Shown piece after piece: positions 55,435 to 61,716 of a stretch of 64,000 nucleotides of DNA. The position numbers were made by a program, and so were the translations under genes. Every line of letters begins with the position of its first letter. Position 1 is the first letter of the stretch. The notes beneath the pieces are model-generated. The model did no database searches. It saw only the letters and a list, made by a program, of their open reading frames with translations, and was not told the origin of the DNA. This stretch comes from an uncultured Clostridia bacterium. Its GTDB lineage: Bacteria; Bacillota; Clostridia; Oscillospirales; Acutalibacteraceae. The stretch covers positions 1 to 64,000 of the forward strand of contig CANQGT010000010.1 of the NCBI GenBank assembly GCA_947623505.1, read 5' to 3'.

Positions 55435-55899
55435 TTAGATCAGGTATAGAGAATACGGCGCATCTTTCATATTTCCCTCATAATCTCGATATTGCAGCCC
55501 ATACCGTTTGAATGTTGCACTTTCAATCAACTTTTTCGTGAGTTCGGGAACATCATCTCTTGATAAAGCATCTTCTATATTCAACCATATAACTTCACTG
55601 TTCTCATCATTATCCGACCGCGGTTTGCCGGAAATATAATCTGCATAAAACACAATGTACCAGTCATGCATATTAAAGCGAATGCCTATTATATGAAGCG
55701 GTTCTATTTCTATGTTTGTTTCTTCCATATATTCGCGCTTCAGTACCTGTTGAGGTGTTTCACCATAATTCACATAACCGCCCGGTATGATCAACATACC
55801 CTTTCCGTTACCGTATGTATGACGAACAAGCAACACCTGATTATCCTTTATCACAACGCCTGCAACGCTTTGTCCCCAATTTGTATTTTTGTTATTCAT
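55435..55899 (-). CDS. NUDIX hydrolase
   Basis: A 154-residue NUDIX protein. The Nudix box is GGYVNYGETPQQVLKREY followed by MEETNI, with all metal-binding glutamates. The family hydrolyses nucleoside diphosphates linked to another moiety; the substrate is not predictable here. AGGAGA precedes the ATG directly next to a partial array repeat. Confidence 0.88.
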   Translation of the reverse strand: MNNKNTNWGQSVAGVVIKDNQVLLVRHTYGNGKGMLIIPGGYVNYGETPQQVLKREYMEETNIEIEPLHIIGIRFNMHDWYIVFYADYISGKPRSDNDENSEVIWLNIEDALSRDDVPELTKKLIESATFKRYGLQYRDYEGNMKDAPYSLYLI

Positions 55900-55912
55900 A
55901 GTAGGTCTCCTT

Positions 55913-55931
55913 TTTCTGCCGATTTTGATAC
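55913..55931 (-). repeat. Array repeat, partial copy
   Basis: TTTCTGCCGATTTTGATAC, the conserved end only, beginning about 27 bases after the reductase-like stop codon on the minus strand and abutting the ribosome site of the NUDIX gene. Confidence 0.7.
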
Positions 55932-55957
55932 GGCGGGGGAAATCATATTTTTCCGGA

Positions 55958-56638
55958 TCAATTGATCACTTTATATCTCATACGAACATATGAATCACAA
56001 AGCGGTGTGCATTCGATAAGTTTCAACGCGCTTAATCCGGGAAGCTCGCTTTCGCAAGTCAGAGAATGCCCGTCTATCAGCGTGGAAGTGTCTTTTCCGC
56101 CGATAAGAATCGGCGCAACGATGATATCAACATAATCAAGCAGCTTTTCTCTTAAAAGCAATTCGTTTACAGTTCCGCCGGATTGTATTGTCAACCGTTC
56201 ACATCCGAAATCCGATTTCAGCCGCTTAAACGCTTCCCGCAGGGATACTCGCTCCTGTGCAAGGATATGCAGATTATTTTCCTCAACGGAAAACGCGGGA
56301 TGATCCTTATTTGAAGTAATCAACACACATTCTTTCGCCAAGGCGCAGAAATAACGAATCCCATGCGCTGTCAGGTGGCTGTTGTCTAAAAGAACAAAAG
56401 ATACCGGGGTTTTCTCGGGCATCTCTTTTTGATTTACGCCTACTTTTGCCTGAACTCTGCCGGTATTGAATGACCAGAGATCGGTTGTCCTCTCAATTTC
56501 GTAGTACTGATGCAGCCCTTCCTTCACTCCGTCTATCTTTGGGAAGTCTTTATCTACATCCATTTCGTCCGTAGAGCCGGTACTGATCTTCCCGTCTAAA
56601 GACATTAACAAAAATAAAGTGGTTATCGGTCTGTCCAT
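55958..56638 (-). CDS. RibD C-terminal / dihydrofolate-reductase-like protein
   Basis: A 226-residue protein of the RibD_C fold. N-terminal FLLMSLDGKIS and the nucleotide-binding stretch LTIQSGGTVNELLLREKLLDYVDI followed by APILIGG are characteristic. Free-standing members reduce pteridine- or pyrimidine-like compounds with NAD(P)H. No riboflavin gene is nearby, so it is better read as an accessory reductase of the array. Confidence 0.85.
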   Translation of the reverse strand: MDRPITTLFLLMSLDGKISTGSTDEMDVDKDFPKIDGVKEGLHQYYEIERTTDLWSFNTGRVQAKVGVNQKEMPEKTPVSFVLLDNSHLTAHGIRYFCALAKECVLITSNKDHPAFSVEENNLHILAQERVSLREAFKRLKSDFGCERLTIQSGGTVNELLLREKLLDYVDIIVAPILIGGKDTSTLIDGHSLTCESELPGLSALKLIECTPLCDSYVRMRYKVIN

Positions 56639-56765
56639 TAGTTATCCTCCTCATTACAGATTAGCCGAGTGAACATGCTCGGTTTTAATAAATCCTATCA
56701 CAAAAATATGAGTAAATCTACCGATATAAGCCCTCGGTACATAATTTATACCTCAAGTAAAAACT

Positions 56766-56853
56766 ACACCGCAAAGGCGCACTTTTGGGCTTTTCTCGGC
56801 GTTGTATCAAACTCTGCAAGATTATATCTATGTTCCTGCTGATTTTAATACAA
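56766..56853 (-). repeat. Array repeat, full 88-bp copy
   Basis: ACACCGCAAAGGCGCAC to TTTTAATACAA, exactly the same length as the copy at 55297-55384. It carries the TTGTATCAAA inverted repeat and begins about 50 bases past the stop codon of the next NUDIX gene on the minus strand. Confidence 0.85.
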
Positions 56854-56902
56854 TGTTTATTTATCAATCGCAATGCAGTTATTCGCTCAAAAATTCGAGC
56901 TG

Positions 56903-57346
56903 TCATGATAGGAACGCAGGCAAAAATCCCCGTTTCTTGGCTTCATTTATTAAATGCGGTTGGATATCAGGATATGTCCATCTTTCCGGTAGTTCATCCA
57001 GCATCGCGATTTCCTCAATTTCACTATGTAACTCTTTTTCAAAAGACTCGATATCGGCAAAAAACAACATACCGAAGGTTTCCTCGCCATCAAAATTATC
57101 AGGTGCTGTAACAGAATACACGCAAATAGGTTTTATTTCAAATTTTATAGCGCCGGTTTCTTCATAGAGTTCCCTCTTCGCTGTATCGATAATATTTTCT
57201 CCCGGTTCCCTATGACCTCCGGGGATTTCCCATGTATCTCTATCTTTATGCTTGCAGAAAATGTACTGACCCTGTGCCTTGGATATAATAACTGCAAACT
57301 TAAGCAATTCATCATCTACGCTTTCATAAAATTTAACCTCTGTCAT
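56903..57346 (-). CDS. NUDIX hydrolase
   Basis: A 147-residue NUDIX protein with the box GGHREPGENIIDTAKREL followed by YEETGA. It starts at ATG 57346 after AGGAGG; ten more codons are open upstream. The flanking CKHKDRDTWEIPGGH region resembles 8-oxo-dGTP diphosphatase-type enzymes, but the substrate remains open. Single-gene unit of the array. Confidence 0.87.
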   Translation of the reverse strand: MTEVKFYESVDDELLKFAVIISKAQGQYIFCKHKDRDTWEIPGGHREPGENIIDTAKRELYEETGAIKFEIKPICVYSVTAPDNFDGEETFGMLFFADIESFEKELHSEIEEIAMLDELPERWTYPDIQPHLINEAKKRGFLPAFLS

Positions 57347-57427
57347 CCAAGCCTTTCCTCCTACCTCTTCTTTCATTTGTTACGGTCGAACGTTTCAACG
57401 TGAAAACCTATACCCAAACGGCAGCAT

Positions 57428-57515
57428 ACACCGCAAAGGCGCACTTTTGGAGGCTTTCCTCCGCCTCGTATCAAATTCTGCAAGATCATATATGTATTTC
57501 GCGATTTTGATACAA
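57428..57515 (-). repeat. Array repeat, full 88-bp copy
   Basis: ACACCGCAAAGGCGCAC to TTTTGATACAA. Again exactly 88 bp although the internal sequence differs from the other copies at several positions. It ends 44 bases short of the third NUDIX stop codon. Confidence 0.85.
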
Positions 57516-57558
57516 GAGGAAATTTTAGTCTCTGTTGCCCGCCTTGATAAATGCAGAT

Positions 57559-58005
57559 TTATACATTTTCAAGCAGCCGACAGCGCAATTCATATAAGGC
57601 TGTTTTGTTTGAATCCCAAGTCAGGCGCGCCATAGCGTCCTCATAACTCAGCCACTCGCTGCCGATGTGTTCATGGGAAAGCTTTATGTCCGAAACACAT
57701 TCAAACGCGAAGTTATATTCGGGAATAACATAGGTGTTCTTTGGCCAATATTTCCGATGCCTTTCCGCGATAACATCCACGGGAAGATATGCCATGGATG
57801 TCAGCTCTATAATACCGTTTGTTTTTATTCCGGCTTCTTCCGAAATTTCTCTTACCGCCGCCTCCGTCGGCGTTTCATCTTCTTCACCGCCGCCGGCAAC
57901 AAACTGCCACTGATCAAAATCCGAGCGACGCAAAACACAAAACTGCATCTCTCCCGACGCTGTTTTCCTGTAAGGAATCGCCAATATCTGAAACGCTGCT
58001 CTCAT
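57559..58005 (-). CDS. NUDIX hydrolase, dihydroneopterin-triphosphatase-like
   Basis: A 148-residue NUDIX protein. The box AGGGEEDETPTEAAVREI followed by SEEAGI is complete, and the C-terminal EWLSYEDAMARLTWDSNKTALYEL resembles NudB, which acts on dihydroneopterin triphosphate. GGAGG lies before the ATG. It is one of three different NUDIX genes in the array, too dissimilar to be recent duplicates. Confidence 0.87.
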   Translation of the reverse strand: MRAAFQILAIPYRKTASGEMQFCVLRRSDFDQWQFVAGGGEEDETPTEAAVREISEEAGIKTNGIIELTSMAYLPVDVIAERHRKYWPKNTYVIPEYNFAFECVSDIKLSHEHIGSEWLSYEDAMARLTWDSNKTALYELRCRLLENV

Positions 58006-58109
58006 ACTGTAAAACCTCCAAACCCGTTATCTTAAAACGGAAATTTTCTTGATTATAGCGCAAAAATATAAATATATCATAAAAATATTATAAAAGTCAA
58101 CGATAATTA

Positions 58110-58619
58110 TTAGGAAAGCTGAGACAAATCAAAAACATATTCAACAGCAGGGTAGGATCTGCCCGACAGGTTTACGGTGCTGTTGCTCTTTAATTTGCCA
58201 CCCATTTTTTCATAGAATTTTCTTGCGCTCGCGTTTTTCTCAAAAACGCAGAGGCTCATAATTGTGTATCCGCGGCAAACAAGCTTCTTAACGGTGTATT
58301 TAAACAGCGTTGTTCCGATTCCCCATCGCTTTAAATCGGGGCGAACATAGATTTCCCGAATTTCGCAGCCGAGCTTCACACTATCGGTATGACTGCCCGG
58401 CGAAATTCTGCAAAAGCCCACTATATTGCCGTCTGTTTCGGCAACGATAAAAGATGATAACGGGTATTTCATCAGCAGGGCGGACTGCTTCTCCACAGAT
58501 AGAGCATCAAGATATTCATCGTCAACTATTCCGCGATATGCGGCTTGCCAACCCTCAACCTTGATTTTCGCGATTGATTCAATATCGCTTTCTTGCGCAA
58601 ATCGGCATATCATTTTCAC
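58110..58619 (-). CDS. GNAT-family N-acetyltransferase
   Basis: A 169-residue GNAT protein. The acetyl-CoA motif reads IREIYVRPDLKRWGIGTTLF, with SLCVFEKNASARKFYEKMG after it. The start is GTG 58619 six bases after GAGGAG, or ATG two codons later. Substrate unknown. This is the only array gene with no repeat copy on its 3' side: the 104 bases to the NUDIX start hold only A/T-rich sequence. Confidence 0.85.
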   Translation of the reverse strand: MKMICRFAQESDIESIAKIKVEGWQAAYRGIVDDEYLDALSVEKQSALLMKYPLSSFIVAETDGNIVGFCRISPGSHTDSVKLGCEIREIYVRPDLKRWGIGTTLFKYTVKKLVCRGYTIMSLCVFEKNASARKFYEKMGGKLKSNSTVNLSGRSYPAVEYVFDLSQLS

Positions 58620-58643
58620 AAAATCTCCTCATCAATGATTGAA

Positions 58644-58658
58644 CATTTTTTGATACAA
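58644..58658 (-). repeat. Array repeat, remnant
   Basis: Only ATTTTTTGATACAA remains of the conserved end. It lies between two acetyltransferase genes, about 60 bases past the stop of the upstream one. Weak on its own, supported by its position. Confidence 0.45.
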
Positions 58659-58716
58659 AAAGAAAAGCATATTTCATTTCTTTATTAATTAGTCGAACGG
58701 AAAAGTTATTCTTGTT

Positions 58717-59151
58717 TCACAGCTTTTTACTGAAACAGATAATACGATTTGCCTCCGCAAAGCCCATTTTTAGATGAAATTTCAAGCTGTCGTCATTATT
58801 TATTTCACAATCGCTTGCAAATTCCGCACAGCCTTTGGCTTTTGCCCAATTCTGACATTCGATCAAAAGCCGAGACGCAAATCCCGAACGGCGAAATTCC
58901 TCCCGCACAAAAATGCCTTCCAAATACCCCACAGGGCTTGTTTCAGTGCCCTCTACATAGTCATACCGAAGCTGACATTGCGCAAATCCAACGGGCAAAT
59001 TATCCTGATACGCGATAAAGCAGGCGGCATTATCACTGCCTAACAAATCCGTGAATGAATCCGTCAATTCCGAAATCGTACTGTCCCACATTTTAACGGC
59101 TAACTCCGCCAAATCTGCCGCCTCTGATTTTGAGGCTCGTTTGATTACCAT
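58717..59151 (-). CDS. GNAT acetyltransferase resembling aminoglycoside 6'-N-acetyltransferases
   Basis: A 144-residue GNAT protein. The stretch YVEGTETSPVGYLEGIFV, then REEFRRSGFASRLL, ASDCEINNDDSLKFHLKMGF and a closing ICFSKKL follow the AAC(6')-I pattern, in which acetyl-CoA modifies the 6'-amino group of aminoglycosides. It starts at ATG 59151 after AAGGA; the frame extends 23 codons upstream. Resistance is only inferred. It may be a chromosomal relative with another amine substrate. Confidence 0.78.
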   Translation of the reverse strand: MVIKRASKSEAADLAELAVKMWDSTISELTDSFTDLLGSDNAACFIAYQDNLPVGFAQCQLRYDYVEGTETSPVGYLEGIFVREEFRRSGFASRLLIECQNWAKAKGCAEFASDCEINNDDSLKFHLKMGFAEANRIICFSKKL

Positions 59152-59204
59152 TATTCCTTTTCCTCCAAAATCCAAATTTTCATAGTTTAGAAAAGTAACA
59201 AGCC

Positions 59205-59288
59205 ATACCGCAAAACGCACTTTTCAATTTTCCTCTGCCTTATGTAAAACTCCGCAAATTATATCTTGTTTTACCGATTTTGATATAA
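59205..59288 (-). repeat. Array repeat, diverged full copy (84 bp)
   Basis: ATACCGCAAAACGCAC to TTTTGATATAA. Compared with the 88-bp copies, a G-to-A change in one arm (TTATATC) is matched by a C-to-T change in the other (ACATAA), which keeps the pair. Ends 47 bases short of the acetyltransferase stop codon. Confidence 0.75.
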
Positions 59289-59335
59289 GCGGGTGGTTTC
59301 ACGTTGCGTTTTGACCGTTAAAAGCTGTTCTCAAT

Positions 59336-59773
59336 CTAATTAAGCCATTGAATAAAAGCGGTCTTGTCCGAACTGTTATATCCCGCGTTGGCGTAAAACC
59401 GCAAAGTCGCCTCACTTTTTGATCCTGTAAGCAGCATCATTTTATAGCAGTTTTCTCTTTCCGCGATTTTCTTAGCGTAATTTAAACATTCGGTCGCGTA
59501 TCCCTTTTTTCTGAAATCCCTGTGAGTAACAACGTTTTCAACCAAAGCGTAAGGCCTTATATTTCTTGTCAGATTGGGGATTATTACGCATACGCAGGAA
59601 GAAACGATCTTTCCGCCGATTTCTTCAACGATAATATGATGATTTTTATCATTGATAATCTCTTTCCATGTATTTTTCAAATGCTCCGTAATTTCGGGGA
59701 CGGAATCCTCGTGCAGAAATAAATACAATTCCAACAGTTCCCGCAATTCGTTTTCTCTGATTTCTCTTACCAT
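59336..59773 (-). CDS. GNAT-family N-acetyltransferase
   Basis: A 145-residue GNAT protein: acetyl-CoA motif VENVVTHRDFRKKGYATECL and the closing SEATLRFYANAGYN. It starts at ATG 59773 after GAGGTG; 16 further codons are open upstream. Substrate unknown. It is the rightmost clear single-gene unit of the array. Confidence 0.85.
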   Translation of the reverse strand: MVREIRENELRELLELYLFLHEDSVPEITEHLKNTWKEIINDKNHHIIVEEIGGKIVSSCVCVIIPNLTRNIRPYALVENVVTHRDFRKKGYATECLNYAKKIAERENCYKMMLLTGSKSEATLRFYANAGYNSSDKTAFIQWLN

Positions 59774-59857
59774 AACACACCTCAATAAATTTGCCTTAAA
59801 GACAATATCCGTAATTCTCAATCGCTCTTATCATAAAAGCTTGAATAAATCTGCCGA

Positions 59858-59875
59858 CTGCCGATTTAGATACAA
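59858..59875 (-). repeat. Array repeat, remnant
   Basis: CTGCCGATTTAGATACAA followed by GCGGGCG, matching the GCGGG that follows the copies at 55913 and 59205. It lies about 170 bases past the stop of the DtxR-family gene. The remaining bases to 60043 show nothing else. Confidence 0.5.
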
Positions 59876-60043
59876 GCGGGCGACTCCTCACTTCCGCGTC
59901 GGGGGGGTGGGGAGTTTTCTGTTTGTTATTTTCGATAAACGGAAATTTATTTCAATTTCGCTTTATAAAACCTTTACGGCTTATGTTATAGGCATCCGCA
60001 TAATGCAGACGATATTATCCGAAATTATAAGGTATATATCGTT

Positions 60044-60415
60044 TTACGGCGTATGCTTTTCAACGTATTCCTTTACCGCTTTGAAGCTTTCGGCGCTTAT
60101 AACGTGCTCTATGCGGCAGGCGTCCTCAACAGCGGTTTGAGAATCAACGCCCAACGCGATAAGCCAGTTTGATATGGTGGTATGCCTTTCATACATCGTT
60201 TGGGCAATTTGCAGCCCGCTGGGCAGCAGGGAGATAAACCCGCTGTTATCTATCTCTATATATCCGTTTTCACGCAGATTTTTCATTGCAACGCTTACGC
60301 TCGGCTTTGAAAATTCAAGCTCATTTACTATGTCTATGGAGCGGACAAGGCCTTTTCTGTTTTTCAGTATAAGTATGGTTTCCAGATAGTTTTCTGCCGA
60401 TTCCTGAATTTTCAT
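60044..60415 (-). CDS. DtxR/MntR-family metal-dependent transcriptional regulator
   Basis: A 123-residue repressor. The winged helix (VRSIDIVNELEFSKPSVSVAMKNLRENGYI) is followed by a metal-binding dimerisation domain with ERHTTISNWLIALGV and EDACRIEHVIS, which supply the His, Glu and Cys ligands. There is no SH3-like domain, as in MntR. Such proteins bind DNA when loaded with Fe2+ or Mn2+. The gene is divergent from feoA-feoA-feoB, whose promoters carry dyad boxes, so iron control of the feo genes is likely. GGAGAT precedes the ATG. Confidence 0.88.
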   Translation of the reverse strand: MKIQESAENYLETILILKNRKGLVRSIDIVNELEFSKPSVSVAMKNLRENGYIEIDNSGFISLLPSGLQIAQTMYERHTTISNWLIALGVDSQTAVEDACRIEHVISAESFKAVKEYVEKHTP

Positions 60416-60462
60416 TCGGTTTATCTCCTTTCCGATTTTCGATATTTTTCAATATTATTAAC

Positions 60463-60491
60463 ATTATAGCACATTTTTCCCGATATTTCAA
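60463..60491 (-). promoter_or_regulatory. Promoter of the DtxR-family gene
   Basis: On the minus strand TTGAAA (60486-60491), a 17-base spacer and TATAAT (60463-60468). No TTAG-N6-CTAA box is present, so autoregulation is not evident. Confidence 0.65.
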
Positions 60492-60540
60492 ATAATTAGT
60501 AAAAAGAAACGGAGTGTATCTCTTTGCTGTTTATATGTCA

Positions 60541-60960
60541 CATCAAATGTAAAAGGGGAGGGGTTTCGCATATGATTTCCTTTATAGCCTCACCTTGAAT
60601 AGGTGAGCCGAAGAGGTGAAAGAACATATCTGAAAAAACAAGCCTTCCCTGTGCAAGGTTATGGCAAGCGAACAACCCCACCTCCTCTCCGCCTTCCCTG
60701 TGTAAGGGAAGGTGTTGAGCGTAAGCGAAACGGAAGGGTTGTGATGTTCTAGTTACAATAGCGTTATTGTAACTAACCAACCCCTCAGTCCGCCTTGCGG
60801 CAGACAGCTCCCCTTGCACAGGTGAGCCGAAGAGGTTAAAGATTGTATCGACAACCCCTCAGTCTGCCTAACGGCAGACATCTCCCCTTGCACAGGTGAG
60901 CCAAAGAGGTTAGAGATTATATTGACAACCCTCACAGGTGAGCCGGATATAAAAAATATA
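60541..60960. repeat. Block of interspersed repeat units, no gene
   Basis: Two 74-bp units begin at CCCCTCAG (60781 and 60855), each with a GTCTGCC/GGCAGAC-type hairpin and CACAGGTGAGCC...GAGGTT. A third, internally deleted unit follows at 60929. To the left are related pieces (GGTGAGCCGAAGAGGT near 60600), the hairpin CCTTCCCT/AGGGAAGG (60692-60712) and a perfect 10-bp inverted repeat AGTTACAATA/TATTGTAACT (60751-60774). The units look like the BOX-type repeats of Firmicutes. Short open frames here are translations of the repeats. Confidence 0.7.
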
Positions 60961-61033
60961 TCCGTTAAAACATACGATGCAGAGGACGGAGAAAACGCTT
61001 TAAGAAAAAATGAAAAATTTTTCAAAAATTTTG

Positions 61034-61119
61034 TTGACAAGGCGGTTAGTCTATGCTAATATATTTGCGGTTAGGAAATTCTAACCGTATTTTTAAAGCT
61101 TTGAGTTAGTTTAAACTAT
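61034..61119 (+). promoter_or_regulatory. feo promoter with three operator-like dyads
   Basis: TTGACA (61034-61039), a 17-base spacer and TAATAT (61057-61062). A dyad TTAG-N6-CTAA overlaps the -10 region (61046-61059), a second is at 61071-61084 inside the longer CGGTTAG...CTAACCG, and a weaker third (TTAG-N6-CTAT) is at 61106-61119. They probably bind the DtxR-family regulator encoded upstream. Confidence 0.75.
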
Positions 61120-61139
61120 CGCGGAAAGAGAGTGTGAAT

Positions 61140-61352
61140 ATGATGCCGTTGTCTTTTGCGGGTGCGGGGGAAGAAAACATTATAAAAAAAGTTGGCGGAA
61201 ATTCAGAGGTGAAGCAGCATCTTGAAAATCTCGGCTTTGTTACGGGAAGCGCCGTTACCGTTATTTCCGAAATTAACGGCAATCTTATAGTAAACGTTAA
61301 AAATTCGCGCGTGGCGATAAGCAAGGAGCTCGCGTCTCGAATAATGGTTTGA
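61140..61352 (+). CDS. feoA: FeoA-domain protein
   Basis: A 70-residue SH3-like FeoA protein (LENLGFVTGSAVTVISEING, ending VKNSRVAISKELASRIMV). FeoA assists the ferrous iron transporter FeoB at the inner face of the membrane. Start at ATG 61140 after AAAGAGAG; GTG 61134 or the next ATG are alternatives. First gene of the feo operon. Confidence 0.85.
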   Translation: MMPLSFAGAGEENIIKKVGGNSEVKQHLENLGFVTGSAVTVISEINGNLIVNVKNSRVAISKELASRIMV

Positions 61353-61397
61353 TACAAAACCGCGTTATGTAAACAGTAATTTTAAGGAGGAATATAT

Positions 61398-61625
61398 ATG
61401 CAAACACTGAAACAGGCAAATGTGGGGGATACGCTCAGAGTTGTAAAGCTCCACGGCGAGGGCGCGGTAAAGCGCAGGATTATGGATATGGGCATAACAA
61501 GAGGCACCGATATTTTTATACGAAAGGTTGCGCCTCTTGGAGATCCCGTTGAAATAACCGTTCGCGGTTACGAGCTTTCTATAAGAAAAGCCGACGCCGA
61601 AATGATAGAGGTTGAAAAAATATAG
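61398..61625 (+). CDS. feoA: FeoA-domain protein
   Basis: A 75-residue FeoA protein (KRRIMDMGITRGTDIFIRKVAP, PVEITVRGYELSIRKADAEMI). It is clearly different from the preceding FeoA, so the two are separate subtypes rather than a recent duplication. AAGGAGG precedes the ATG. A terminator and a second operator separate it from feoB. Confidence 0.92.
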   Translation: MQTLKQANVGDTLRVVKLHGEGAVKRRIMDMGITRGTDIFIRKVAPLGDPVEITVRGYELSIRKADAEMIEVEKI

Positions 61626-61632
61626 CCCTTTT

Positions 61633-61653
61633 GCGGAGTTTTCCGCTTTTTTT
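61633..61653 (+). terminator. Hairpin terminator between feoA and feoB
   Basis: GCGGA / TCCGC stem with a 4-base loop followed by seven T, eight bases after the feoA stop. It could reduce read-through into feoB. Confidence 0.6.
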
Positions 61654-61661
61654 CGGTCATA

Positions 61662-61680
61662 GGTTAGTTAAGACTAATAT
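61662..61680 (+). promoter_or_regulatory. Operator-like dyad and possible -10 box before feoB
   Basis: GGTTAGT, five bases, CTAATAT: the same composite, with the same spacing, as at 61044-61062 in the feoA promoter. TAATAT could be a -10 box, but the -35 region is poor. Confidence 0.6.
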
Positions 61681-61716
61681 TTTAAATAAGCAAATTATAT
61701 GAAAGGATATATTGAT

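Noticed and set aside
54343-59888. CRISPR array as explanation of the repeats
   Set aside because: Repeats are 84-88 bp, separated by whole genes, and no cas genes are present.
54343-59888. Classical integron attC sites
   Set aside because: I could not find GTTRRRY/RYYYAAC core sites in the copies, and no integrase is in view; only the layout is similar.
60538-61040. Two minus-strand open frames in the repeat block before feoA
   Set aside because: They are translations of the 74-bp repeat units; the similar peptide pattern reflects the repeat, not a gene.
61353-61366. TGATACAAAACC after the first feoA gene as another array repeat
   Set aside because: Only eight bases match the conserved end; the rest does not, and it is outside the array.
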